64,000 nt of DNA from JACRBR01 sp964371355 (lineage in GTDB: Bacteria > Chloroflexota > Dehalococcoidia > DSTF01 > JACRBR01), in the NCBI GenBank assembly GCA_964371355.1, contig CAYJMG010000013.1:1-64000 (forward strand). Direction: 5' to 3'. The notes under the pieces are model-generated. The model was not told the DNA's origin. It searched no databases and saw only the letters and a list, made by a program, of their open reading frames with translations. Both the position numbers and the translations under genes were made by a program. The stretch's first letter is position 1. Each line of letters begins with the position of its first letter. Below are positions 43,369 to 51,193 of the stretch, one piece after another.

Positions 43369-44585
43369 ATCACCCCCCGGTCGCTGAAAATGTTGAGGTC
43401 GTCTTTCGAGTAACCCAGCTCGCCTGCCAGCACCTGTTCGTTCGCGCTGCCGCGGGTGGGGGCGGGCGCGGCCTTCAGCGGCGTCTCCGACATCTTGAAC
43501 GGCTGGCCCGGAATCGTGATCTCGCCCGCGGGCGTGGCGACGCGCGCGAAGTGCTGGCGCTCCGCCAGGTGCTCGTCGGACAGCAGGTCCGCGACGGTGG
43601 GCACGAAGGCGAACGGCAGGCGCAGCGCCTGTGCCGTCATCACAATCTCCGTCGCGATGTGTGTCGACAGATACGGCTTCACCAGCTCCTCGAACTCGCG
43701 CCAGCGGATCATGCGCTCGCCGGCACCGGTGAACACCGGATTGTTGTCGAGCTCGGGATCTTCGAGCAGCAGCGCCATCGGCGAGACCACATCCGGCTGC
43801 AACGGCGAACGGAAGCCGCCAGCGCCAGGAATGACGACGACGTGGCCATCGGCGCAAGGCATGATGTCGTTCGGGTAACCGAAGATGTGGCGCGAGTAGT
43901 AGCGCCGGCGGATAGCGCCCTGGAACGCGTACATCGCCGAGTTGTACTCGTCGGCGCAGGCGACGGCGTCGGACATGGCGACGTCGACGCAATCGCCGCC
44001 ACCATTGTTCGCCCGATTTTCCAGCGCGGCGAGGATGCCGATCCAGAGCTGCACGCCGGCGATGTACTCGCCGGGCTCCCCGCCTGTGCACAGCGGCTCG
44101 CGGTCGGGCTCGCCGGTGTTGTACATGATGGTGCTCATCGCCATAGCGGTGAGGCTGTTGCCCTCGTAGTCCGCGTATGGTCCGGTAGCGCCGAAGGGCG
44201 AGACCTGGCCAACGACGAGGTCGGGAAAGTCGGACTTCAGGTCGTCGTACGTGAGGCCCCACGCCTTCAGCGTCGAGGCCTTCTCGCCGGCGACGAACAC
44301 GTCGGCGTTTGCGAGCAGCTTCTTCAGCACCACCTGTCCGGACGTGACGGACACGTCGAGGGTGATGCCGCGCTTGCTCGTGTTGAGGTGGATGTAGAGG
44401 CCGGACTTCTCGGGGTCCGGCAGGTCGCCGGGGAAGGGGCCGAGGCGGCGGGCGTAATCACCGGCAGGCGGCTCCACCTTGGTGACGAGCGCACCAGCGT
44501 CGGCGAGGAGCTTCGTCGCGTAGGGGCCGGCGATCCCCTGCGAGATGTCGACGACACGCAGGCCGTCGAGGGCGCGTTCGGGCAT
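43365..44585 (-). CDS. CaiB/BaiF CoA-transferase, partner subunit with Asp-to-Glu change
   Basis: A 406-residue class III CoA-transferase: GLRVVDISQGIAGPYATKLLADAGALVTKVE at the start and SPFGATGPYADYEGNSLTAMAMS. At the position of the catalytic Asp it has Glu (GEPGEYIAGVQLWIGILAAL). In heteromeric enzymes of this family only one subunit carries the active Asp, so this may be the non-catalytic one. It is the first gene of the pair; no promoter is obvious. Confidence 0.85.
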   Translation of the reverse strand: MPERALDGLRVVDISQGIAGPYATKLLADAGALVTKVEPPAGDYARRLGPFPGDLPDPEKSGLYIHLNTSKRGITLDVSVTSGQVVLKKLLANADVFVAGEKASTLKAWGLTYDDLKSDFPDLVVGQVSPFGATGPYADYEGNSLTAMAMSTIMYNTGEPDREPLCTGGEPGEYIAGVQLWIGILAALENRANNGGGDCVDVAMSDAVACADEYNSAMYAFQGAIRRRYYSRHIFGYPNDIMPCADGHVVVIPGAGGFRSPLQPDVVSPMALLLEDPELDNNPVFTGAGERMIRWREFEELVKPYLSTHIATEIVMTAQALRLPFAFVPTVADLLSDEHLAERQHFARVATPAGEITIPGQPFKMSETPLKAAPAPTRGSANEQVLAGELGYSKDDLNIFSDRGVI

Positions 44586-44647
44586 GGATGTCCGCTCCCG
44601 TGTGTGGTGAGGGGAGGATACGCGGCCAACGACCTAGAACCAAGAAC

Positions 44648-46078
44648 CTACGCCTCCAGGAGCCGGCGCATCGGGCGGGCGCCGTTCGTGGCAGCGCCGT
44701 TCGTCGACGGGTCGGGCAGCGTGGCCATACGCTCGGCCTCGATCTCGTCTGCGAGCTGGGCGAAGGCGATCATCATGTTCGTCTTCGCGCCCAGCGTCAT
44801 GCTGAGGCCGTTCAGCAGCCCGAAAACGCGGCCGACCATCAGCAGCTCCGGCGGCATTGCCGTCAGTGGGTTCTTACGCAGCAACGTCGTCGCCTGCTCG
44901 TACGACTGCTCAAACTGCTCCATCTTCGCATAGCCCTCGCCGGTCTCGTGCATGCGCTTCGCAATACGCCCGATGTAGGCGTCGCCGAGCTGCTCGTAGC
45001 CCTCGGCGGTATCGGCCTTCGTGCGGAAGCCCAGCTCGCGAAACGCCGTACCCATCGCACGCTGGTCGCCACTCACCAGTGTCTTCGTGAACCGCACGAG
45101 CGTGTCGCGGAAGGTGGGACCCAGATCCTTCGCCTGACCGAAGTCGAGCAGCACCAGCTTTGGTCCGGGCTGCACCATGAGGTTGCCCGGATGCGGGTCG
45201 GCGTGGAAGAAGCCGTGCCGCACGATCATCTCGGCGAAGCAGTGGACGAGGATCTTCGCCACATCCGACTTCGCGATCCCCATACGTTCCAGCGCCACCG
45301 TGTCGGTAATCTTCACGCCGTCGATGTACTCCATCGTGAGGACGCGGCGGCTGGTGTAGTCCCAGTAGATTTGCGGGACCACGATGTCCTCGACGTACGA
45401 GAAGTCGTGCGCCACGCGCTCCGCGTTGTGCCCCTCGTTGATGAAGTCCAGTTCCTTGGGGATGGTCTGGCGCATCTCGTCGGCCACGAACCGATAGTCC
45501 ATCGACTTGTCGACCCGGTTCAGCACGCGGATGAAGAACGACATGTTATCGAGGTCGATATCGACGATGTGCTCGATGCCCGGATACTGCACCTTCACCG
45601 CGCAGACGCGGCCGTCGTGCAGGATCGCGCGGTGCACCTGCGCCAGCGAGGCCGACGCGACGGGCTCCGGGTTGAACTCGGCGAACATCTCCTCGAGCGA
45701 GCGGCCCAGCTCGCGCTCGACGATGTGCTTGATGCTGTCGAAGGGCTCCGGCGGCACTTCGTCGTGCAGGCGGGACAGGACCTCGACGTAGGCCTCAGGC
45801 AGGACGTCCGGGCGCGTGCCGAGAAGCTGGCCGGTCTTGATGAGCAGCCCCTGGTTCTTCACCGCCGTCTCGTAGAAGCGCTCGGCGCTCCAGCGGTGGT
45901 GCTTCTCGCGGCGGAGATCGGCCCAGTCCTTCCCCTTGCGTTTCTCGCGGAAGGAGATGAACTTGTAGCCGAGGAACACGCGGGCCAGCATCCGGCCGAC
46001 GCTTACGAAGCGGCGAGGACGGCTCCGAGGGGCGCTGCCCCGCTTGCGTGCGCCATAGGTGGGAGAGGCGGCGGCCAT
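44648..46078 (-). CDS. ABC1/UbiB-type atypical kinase
   Basis: A 476-residue protein of the ABC1/ADCK/UbiB family. Motifs: KxGQ in LLIKTGQLLGTRPDV, the Ala-rich loop VASASLAQVHRA, the catalytic HADPHPGNL and LLDFGQAKDL. No membrane helix is clear at the C-terminus. Such proteins support quinone or lipid metabolism in ways not fully known. A 15-bp palindrome lies between its likely -10 box and the ATG, suggesting repression by a TetR-type protein. Confidence 0.88.
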   Translation of the reverse strand: MAAASPTYGARKRGSAPRSRPRRFVSVGRMLARVFLGYKFISFREKRKGKDWADLRREKHHRWSAERFYETAVKNQGLLIKTGQLLGTRPDVLPEAYVEVLSRLHDEVPPEPFDSIKHIVERELGRSLEEMFAEFNPEPVASASLAQVHRAILHDGRVCAVKVQYPGIEHIVDIDLDNMSFFIRVLNRVDKSMDYRFVADEMRQTIPKELDFINEGHNAERVAHDFSYVEDIVVPQIYWDYTSRRVLTMEYIDGVKITDTVALERMGIAKSDVAKILVHCFAEMIVRHGFFHADPHPGNLMVQPGPKLVLLDFGQAKDLGPTFRDTLVRFTKTLVSGDQRAMGTAFRELGFRTKADTAEGYEQLGDAYIGRIAKRMHETGEGYAKMEQFEQSYEQATTLLRKNPLTAMPPELLMVGRVFGLLNGLSMTLGAKTNMMIAFAQLADEIEAERMATLPDPSTNGAATNGARPMRRLLEA

Positions 46079-46101
46079 AACATCGCTCCGGGCGACCTAA
46101 A

Positions 46102-46116
46102 CTGAACGGCGTTCAG
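46102..46116. promoter_or_regulatory. Perfect 15-bp palindrome, TetR-like operator
   Basis: CTGAACGGCGTTCAG is palindromic about its central base. It lies 24 bp upstream of the UbiB-like ATG and just downstream of a TAACAT box on the minus strand, where a bound repressor would block transcription. No TetR gene is in the window. Confidence 0.65.
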
Positions 46117-46198
46117 CTTCTATGTTACAGGCGTCACAATCACGGGATCTAGGCGATCCGGGTGCAGTTTCCGCAATCTTTGTCACTCGCGATGGAGG

Positions 46199-46747
46199 TC
46201 AGCGTGGCGGTATGACGCCCAGCTTCGCCATGCCCTCCTTCACCCACGCCCAGTGCATGCGGCCGTGCATCGCGTTCGTCGCCAAGACGCCACCCACCGT
46301 GCCGTCCGCCCAGGGCGCGCCCGTTAGCTTCTCGGCGAGCTGGGCGTCGCTCAGGTCCGCCAGCAGCGCGAGCGTTTCGGCGCGGGCTTTCTGACCCAGA
46401 GCGACGACCTCGGACAAGCCCTTGTCGCGGTGCTGGACGACCCATGACTCGGTCATCTCGTGCACCGTCGCCATGATCTGGTCCAACGAGCGCGGCGTAC
46501 CATCCTCGTTGGTGCGCAGGCCAACCGGGTTCGTCTCGCCCGCGACATGCCGGCGGATCATGCGCACGAAGTTGTGCTCGATGCCTGCAAGGTGCGCGAG
46601 GTGGTCCTTCGGCGACCACAGCGACGCGGGATCGTGCTCGCTCTTCGTGACCCCGCGGAGCAGATCACTGGGCGGCAGCATGGCGTAGGTCTCGAGGAGC
46701 CAGGCGCGGTCGCGGTCCAGCGTGGCTTCTATCTCGATGCGGTCCAT
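46199..46747 (-). CDS. DinB family metalloprotein
   Basis: A 182-residue four-helix protein. The three metal-binding His positions are consistent with SPKDHLAHLAG (near residue 50) and MHGRMHWAWVKEG (near 165). DinB-fold proteins include thiol-dependent transferases and S-transferases; the function here is unknown. It stands alone behind the UbiB-like gene. Confidence 0.75.
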   Translation of the reverse strand: MDRIEIEATLDRDRAWLLETYAMLPPSDLLRGVTKSEHDPASLWSPKDHLAHLAGIEHNFVRMIRRHVAGETNPVGLRTNEDGTPRSLDQIMATVHEMTESWVVQHRDKGLSEVVALGQKARAETLALLADLSDAQLAEKLTGAPWADGTVGGVLATNAMHGRMHWAWVKEGMAKLGVIPPR

Positions 46748-46750
46748 TCT

Positions 46751-46796
46751 GAAGTTCTCAGTTCCCGGCTATCAGTTGTCAGTTCTCAGCACTATC
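46751..46796. repeat. TCAGTT micro-repeat tract
   Basis: Three imperfect units of the TCAGTT(G/C)T type before the DinB gene (GTTCTCAGTTCCCGGC, TATCAGTTGTCAGTTCTC). A related tract lies at 61957-61990. Confidence 0.55.
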
Positions 46797-46906
46797 CCCG
46801 ATGATACAGGGTGGTTGAAATTGGCACTCCTCCGGCGTGAGGTGGCGGCTCTTGTTGAAGTCCGCGGCAAGTACGATGATCTAGCGTTCAGGAAAAGGAG
46901 CGGCCG

Positions 46907-47518
46907 ATGACGCTGGCTGAATCGCTGCAGAAGTACCACGAGGGCATGTTTGGCGAGCTGCTGGGCATCCGGTTCGTCGAAGCGGAGCCCGAGCGCATCG
47001 TGGCGGAACTCACCGTGCGCGAGGAGCTGTGCACGACGCCCGGCATCATGCACGGCGGCGCGATCATGGCGTTCGCCGACTCGCTGGGCGGCACGGCGAC
47101 GGCGTTGAACCTGCCGCCGGGCGCCGGGACGACGACGATTGAGTCCAAGACCAACTTCTTCGCGCCCGGGCGCACCGGCGAGACCGTGCGCGCGGAGTGC
47201 GTGGCACTGCACCGCGGCAAGCGGACGATGGTGTGGCAAACGCGCGTCACGAACCCGGAGGGACGGCTGCTCGCGCTGGTCACGCAGACGCAGATCGTGC
47301 TGGAGGCCAAGCCAAACGAACAGGAGACGCTGACGGCGCTCTTCGCGGGGAAGTCGCGGGCCGAACAGAAGGCGCTGCTGGCGAGGCTGGAGCGTGCCGG
47401 CGCGGCGGTGTACCGGGCGCTGGCAGCGGAGGAGACGGACGCGGGTGCGCGTGAGGCGTTGCTGGCGGCCGCGGTGAAGGAAGAGGAGAACGCGGAGACG
47501 CTGGAGGCGCAGGCGTAG
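46907..47518 (+). CDS. PaaI-type thioesterase with helical C-terminal extension
   Basis: A 203-residue protein. Residues 1-135 are a hotdog domain with the PaaI family motif CTTPGIMHGGAIMAFADSLGG and ESKTNFFAPGRTGETV. The last 65 residues are a charged Ala/Glu helix pair not found in ordinary PaaI proteins. A good ribosome site (AAAGGAG) lies 7 nt before the ATG and TACGAT about 35 nt before. It likely hydrolyses aromatic or hydroxylated acyl-CoA. Confidence 0.85.
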   Translation: MTLAESLQKYHEGMFGELLGIRFVEAEPERIVAELTVREELCTTPGIMHGGAIMAFADSLGGTATALNLPPGAGTTTIESKTNFFAPGRTGETVRAECVALHRGKRTMVWQTRVTNPEGRLLALVTQTQIVLEAKPNEQETLTALFAGKSRAEQKALLARLERAGAAVYRALAAEETDAGAREALLAAAVKEEENAETLEAQA

Positions 47519-47581
47519 TGGTTAGTCGTTAGTGGTAGGCGGTTGGCGTCGCGACACGGCCCCTGACAAGCTCCTTGTTCC

Positions 47582-47938
47582 TCATGACCTTCTGACTCGG
47601 ACGCGATTGCTCTCCACGACGACAGTGCAACCCTCGTACTGTTCCAGTGAATGCAGATCCAGAAACACTCGGACGAACTCCATGATCGCGTAGGCGTCCT
47701 CGCGCGGGGGACGAAACAGGATCACGCCTGCATGATCTCCGGGAGGGAAGCTGCGGATATCGCCGAATCCCTTGTCCAGTGTGAACAGGATCCGACCTTC
47801 TCTTCCGGCTGCTTCCAAGATAAGCGGATCGGGTTGACCCTCGAGATCCTCATCGAACACGGTGTGGGCGTCATGGCCCGCTGCGGAACACACCTCGGCG
47901 ACATACTTTGAGAGGCTCTCGTCGATCTTGACTTTCAC
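47582..47938 (-). CDS. DUF5615 PIN-like toxin
   Basis: A 118-residue protein with the PIN-like DUF5615 pattern: KIDESLSKYVAEV, a central HTVFDEDLEGQPDPLILEAAGREGRILFTLDKGFGD with acidic catalytic residues, and GVILFRPP. It overlaps the DUF433 gene by four bases, the standard toxin-antitoxin arrangement. It probably cleaves RNA. Confidence 0.85.
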   Translation of the reverse strand: MKVKIDESLSKYVAEVCSAAGHDAHTVFDEDLEGQPDPLILEAAGREGRILFTLDKGFGDIRSFPPGDHAGVILFRPPREDAYAIMEFVRVFLDLHSLEQYEGCTVVVESNRVRVRRS

Positions 47939-48162
47939 GAACGCAGAGGCAGGACTTCCTCGCGGGCAAGGAAGGCGCCGTAGGCAGCGGACGCGCGTAT
48001 GCCCTCTCGCGTCAGGGAGGGATAGTGATCCAGGATCTCATCCGGTGTCATGCCTGCCGCAAGACAATCGAGCACAACCGTCACGGGAATGCGCGTGCCG
48101 CGGACCGTGGCCTGTCCGTGCATGATGTTCGGGTCATTGACGATGAGGTCGAGTAGTTCCAT
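47935..48162 (-). CDS. DUF433 antitoxin
   Basis: A 75-residue protein of the DUF433 helix-turn-helix family: NDPNIMHGQATVRGTRIPVTVVLDCLAAGMTPDEILDHYPSLT. It is the usual antitoxin of DUF5615 toxins and should bind its own promoter. TAGAAT lies 9 nt before the ATG, so the message has almost no leader. Confidence 0.88.
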   Translation of the reverse strand: MELLDLIVNDPNIMHGQATVRGTRIPVTVVLDCLAAGMTPDEILDHYPSLTREGIRASAAYGAFLAREEVLPLRS

Positions 48163-48171
48163 CGTAGGGAC

Positions 48172-48177
48172 ATTCTA
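48172..48177 (-). promoter_or_regulatory. -10 box of the DUF433/DUF5615 pair
   Basis: TAGAAT on the minus strand, 9 nt before the antitoxin ATG. Confidence 0.45.
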
Positions 48178-48228
48178 CGCGAATCGACGCCGAACTACAC
48201 TCTCCTGACGCCGATAAGGAGGCCAGGC

Positions 48229-48747
48229 ATGGAGCTGCGGGAGATACAGGCGCCCATCAAGGAGCGATACAAGGCGGAGCCGGGGGCGGCGCTCATCACG
48301 CTGACGGCCGAGGCGCGGCATGGTGAGACGAGTACCGCGTGCTCGGTCGATATCGGACGAGCGGTGTACGACGCACAGGCGCATGCCGGCGTCGGCGGCG
48401 CGGGCACGGCGGCGTGCAGCGGCGACCTGCTGCTGGGTGCGCTGGCGGCGTGTGCGCAGATCACGTGCCAGATGGTCGCCGAAGCTTCGGGCGTGCCTGT
48501 CGAGCGCGTCGACGTGACGGTGGAGGGCGATCTGGACCTGCGCGGCACGCTGGGCATCGCGCGGAAGGCGCCGGTGGGGTTCGCGGCGATACGCACGCGG
48601 TTCGACATCACGGCGCCGGATGCGACCGACGAGCAGGTCGAGCGCCTGCGACGCAGCGCGGAGGCGTACTGCACCGTCCTGCAGACGCTGCTGCATCCGC
48701 CGGCCATCGAGACGGCGTGGTCGAGGAACGAGAGCGCGAGCAGCTAG
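48229..48747 (+). CDS. OsmC family peroxiredoxin-like protein
   Basis: A 172-residue protein. The two redox cysteines are consistent with LLLGALAACAQITCQM and EAYCTVLQTLL, as in OsmC/Ohr enzymes that reduce organic hydroperoxides with thiols. The N-terminal loop (about 25-60) is longer than in Ohr, so it fits the broader OsmC group. GGAGG lies 6 nt before the ATG; TACACT is found 20 nt further upstream. Confidence 0.85.
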   Translation: MELREIQAPIKERYKAEPGAALITLTAEARHGETSTACSVDIGRAVYDAQAHAGVGGAGTAACSGDLLLGALAACAQITCQMVAEASGVPVERVDVTVEGDLDLRGTLGIARKAPVGFAAIRTRFDITAPDATDEQVERLRRSAEAYCTVLQTLLHPPAIETAWSRNESASS

Positions 48748-48851
48748 AGGCCGACGCCCAGCAACCACTGGTTGACGACGAGCATCGCGGCGAAGACCGC
48801 GGCCGCCGCCAGCATCGCGGCGACTTCGAACGGCAGAAACATGGCGGTCAT
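48744..48851 (-). CDS. Small single-helix membrane protein (35 residues)
   Basis: A 35-residue protein beginning MTAMFLPFEVAAMLAAAAVF and continuing as one hydrophobic helix that ends NQWLLGVGL. AGGAGG lies seven bases before the ATG at 48851, one of the best ribosome sites in the window. Its stop overlaps the 3' end of the convergent osmC-like gene. No function can be named; it may be a small membrane subunit or modulator. Confidence 0.6.
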   Translation of the reverse strand: MTAMFLPFEVAAMLAAAAVFAAMLVVNQWLLGVGL

Positions 48852-48924
48852 GGCGTGCCTCCTGTTCGGGTGAACATCCCGAGGCGCCCTGATCGTACCT
48901 CTCATCGCCCGGCCGCTGCGAGCC

Positions 48925-49323
48925 TCAGCGCGGGCCCTGCTGCCAGACCCCGATGACGTTCCCGGCCGGATCCCGGAACGTCGCCACCCACAGGTCACCC
49001 TCCGGGTATGGCTCCCTCACCACCTTCCCGCCGTGCTCGATGATGGCCGCCAGCGCGTCGTCGATGCCACTCACGTAGATGTAGGGCAGCACGCCGGGTT
49101 CGCGGGAGATCTCCCGGCCGGCCATGAAGGCGCCGCTCACGTCACCGGTCGCATCGTCGAAGCCCACGTGCGAGGTATCGCGGCCGCGGATGTTCCACCC
49201 GAAGACGCGTTCGTAGAACCCGGCGAGCGAGCGCGGGTCGGACGCCGGGATCTGGATGTACGAGATACCTCCGGGCCGGAAGAGCGTCCTGCCTGTGCTG
49301 GTCTGGCCTTCGGGCGATGTCAT
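48925..49323 (-). CDS. VOC (glyoxalase-type) family protein
   Basis: A 132-residue single-module protein: ISYIQIPASDPRSLAGFYERVFGWNI, a middle GAFMAGREISREPGVLPYIYVSGIDDALAAIIEHGGKVV and the end FRDPAGNVIGVWQ, all typical of the vicinal oxygen chelate fold. The usual metal ligands are His and Glu; here the first position is Gln, so metal binding is uncertain. Start at 49323 has AGGAA just upstream. Confidence 0.8.
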   Translation of the reverse strand: MTSPEGQTSTGRTLFRPGGISYIQIPASDPRSLAGFYERVFGWNIRGRDTSHVGFDDATGDVSGAFMAGREISREPGVLPYIYVSGIDDALAAIIEHGGKVVREPYPEGDLWVATFRDPAGNVIGVWQQGPR

Positions 49324-49404
49324 TTCCTGTCCTTGAACCCACGCAGCGGGCCTGATCGGCACCAGTGTGTTGGATGGCCATCAGTCTACGCCATGTCACT
49401 GCTG

Positions 49405-50928
49405 CTACTCGCAAGCAGCGGCGAGTTCGTCGCTGGACGCGACGGCGCTGCGCGCGCGGGATCTGGTCCACGTCCAGCTCCGCCAGTCGTCTCCCTCGTC
49501 GACGTAACGTCGCCGAAGCTCCTTCGCCACCGCGCAGCGTTCCTCTGCCGGTATCACGTCTAGCTTCCCGACGAGCGACGGCACGGCGTCAGCGCTCAGG
49601 CTCAGGGCGTAGTCGCTGTCGAACGGCCGCTCGCCGCCCACCAGCGCGGCGTTTCGCCGGACGATGAAGCCATCGGGATTGAGGACGTTGAGGCCTGCCA
49701 CGGCCGCGAGCCCGGCCACGAAGATGCCAAACGCAAAGCGCTCGCGCTGCCCACGGAGGACGGTCCAGACGAGCCACACGAACACGACAAAGAGCCACGC
49801 CATGAACGCCGTCGTGTACAGCCTCAGCTCGGTCAACCCGAACGCTTCCTGATACAGACGCATCCGCTGGAGAGCCGACGCCATCACGACGAACACCAGG
49901 GCGACCAGCAGTCCGGCGAACGCGGCGTAGAACCGGTGCAGTCGCGGAACCTTCGGCAGCAGCCAGTGGGTGAACAGCAGGAATGGGACGACGAGCGCGG
50001 CGACCGCCACAAGCTCGAAGAATCCGCGGCGGGCGTATTCCGCATAGGTCAACGACGATGACGACTCCACACGACTGGCGCCACCAAAGAGATACCGAAA
50101 CTGCACACCCACGAAGATCAGGAAGAGGGCATCGATGAGCCCGAAGACCACGCCGACTTCGATGAATTCGAAGCGAAGCCAGCCTATTCGAGGCGTTTCC
50201 GGCACCGGTTCGCGTTCAGCGAGGAGGGCGCCCCAGAAATAACTTCCCGCCAGCCAGCCAAGCACCGCCGACAACATCAGATGCTCAAACGTCTGCTCTG
50301 GACTTAACAACAGCGCTTGTCGTAGCAGATCTCGGAAGAAGATGTCGGCCGACGCGAACAGCGCGCCGAAGACCAGCATCGGCACTGCGGCAATCGCCAG
50401 CCCTCGACCCAGTGCTCCAAGACGGGCGGACCGTTCGGGCGCGATGACCAGTCGCCAATCGAGGTGATCGCCAAGGAGGACGAACCCGCCGAGAACGGCG
50501 TGCAGAGCCGATACCGCTGCATTCGCTACATACTCGGTACCGCTCGCCCGGCGCAGACCGCCTGCGCTGGTCCGGAACGCGACCATCCCCAAACAGAGGA
50601 AGACGGCCATGAGGTTGAGAGTCTGAAGGACCGGCGACGATCGCCACACGAGCATGAGCGAGAAACCGAATGCCGCACACAACCACGCGGTGCCACGCGC
50701 TCGGGGAAGCCCCAGCCGCTCGAACCGCGGAAGGATCATCGTCATCGCACTCAACCCCATGAGCCAGACGGTGACGTTCAGACCCCAGGGCCGCGCGCGC
50801 AACAGAAGATCGCCGGCCAGGCCGAGAGCGAGAGCGGCGGCCAGGATAACCCAGCCACCACCGACCTTCTCAGTCGTACCACTTGCGGGGAGACCAAGGA
50901 CCTTCGATGAGATCATCGATCGCAGCAT
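49405..50928 (-). CDS. DUF4173 multi-pass membrane protein
   Basis: A 507-residue protein with about eleven hydrophobic segments, typical of the DUF4153/DUF4173 family (LTYAEYARRGFFELVAVAALVVPFLL and LRLYTTAFMAWLF are characteristic). A soluble tail of about 75 residues follows the last helix, with RPFDSDYALSLSADAVPSL. The function of the family is unknown. It stands alone. The start at 50928 is the most upstream ATG; MISSKVLG four residues later is also possible. Confidence 0.82.
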   Translation of the reverse strand: MLRSMISSKVLGLPASGTTEKVGGGWVILAAALALGLAGDLLLRARPWGLNVTVWLMGLSAMTMILPRFERLGLPRARGTAWLCAAFGFSLMLVWRSSPVLQTLNLMAVFLCLGMVAFRTSAGGLRRASGTEYVANAAVSALHAVLGGFVLLGDHLDWRLVIAPERSARLGALGRGLAIAAVPMLVFGALFASADIFFRDLLRQALLLSPEQTFEHLMLSAVLGWLAGSYFWGALLAEREPVPETPRIGWLRFEFIEVGVVFGLIDALFLIFVGVQFRYLFGGASRVESSSSLTYAEYARRGFFELVAVAALVVPFLLFTHWLLPKVPRLHRFYAAFAGLLVALVFVVMASALQRMRLYQEAFGLTELRLYTTAFMAWLFVVFVWLVWTVLRGQRERFAFGIFVAGLAAVAGLNVLNPDGFIVRRNAALVGGERPFDSDYALSLSADAVPSLVGKLDVIPAEERCAVAKELRRRYVDEGDDWRSWTWTRSRARSAVASSDELAAACE

Positions 50929-51193
50929 CGCGTGAGTGGGGCGCGAGCGGCAATGGTCCTCGTCTGATATTTCCCTGATGCTTATGAGCCAAGTGGGTCA
51001 GCCTGACGGCGCTCTGTGCGATTTCAGATTGCGGGCAGCGGGAGTGTCGCTCCAGCAATTCAACAGCAGATTCGCAGCGCTTGGTGTCCGATTACTATCC
51101 GGGTGATCGGTTCGTTACACCGGTTCGTACCAACGCGACTCGCCTCAGTCCAGGAACGCGGCCGGACGCATGCAGTTGCAGGGAACGCGGCCG

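Noticed and set aside
44588..46105. 505-codon frame antisense to the UbiB-like kinase
   Set aside because: Shadow frame; the kinase motifs on the minus strand are unmistakable.
50870..51058. 62-codon minus-strand frame overlapping the DUF4173 start
   Set aside because: It overlaps the DUF4173 gene by 59 nt, has no ribosome site and no recognisable domain; possibly a decayed remnant, but not supportable.
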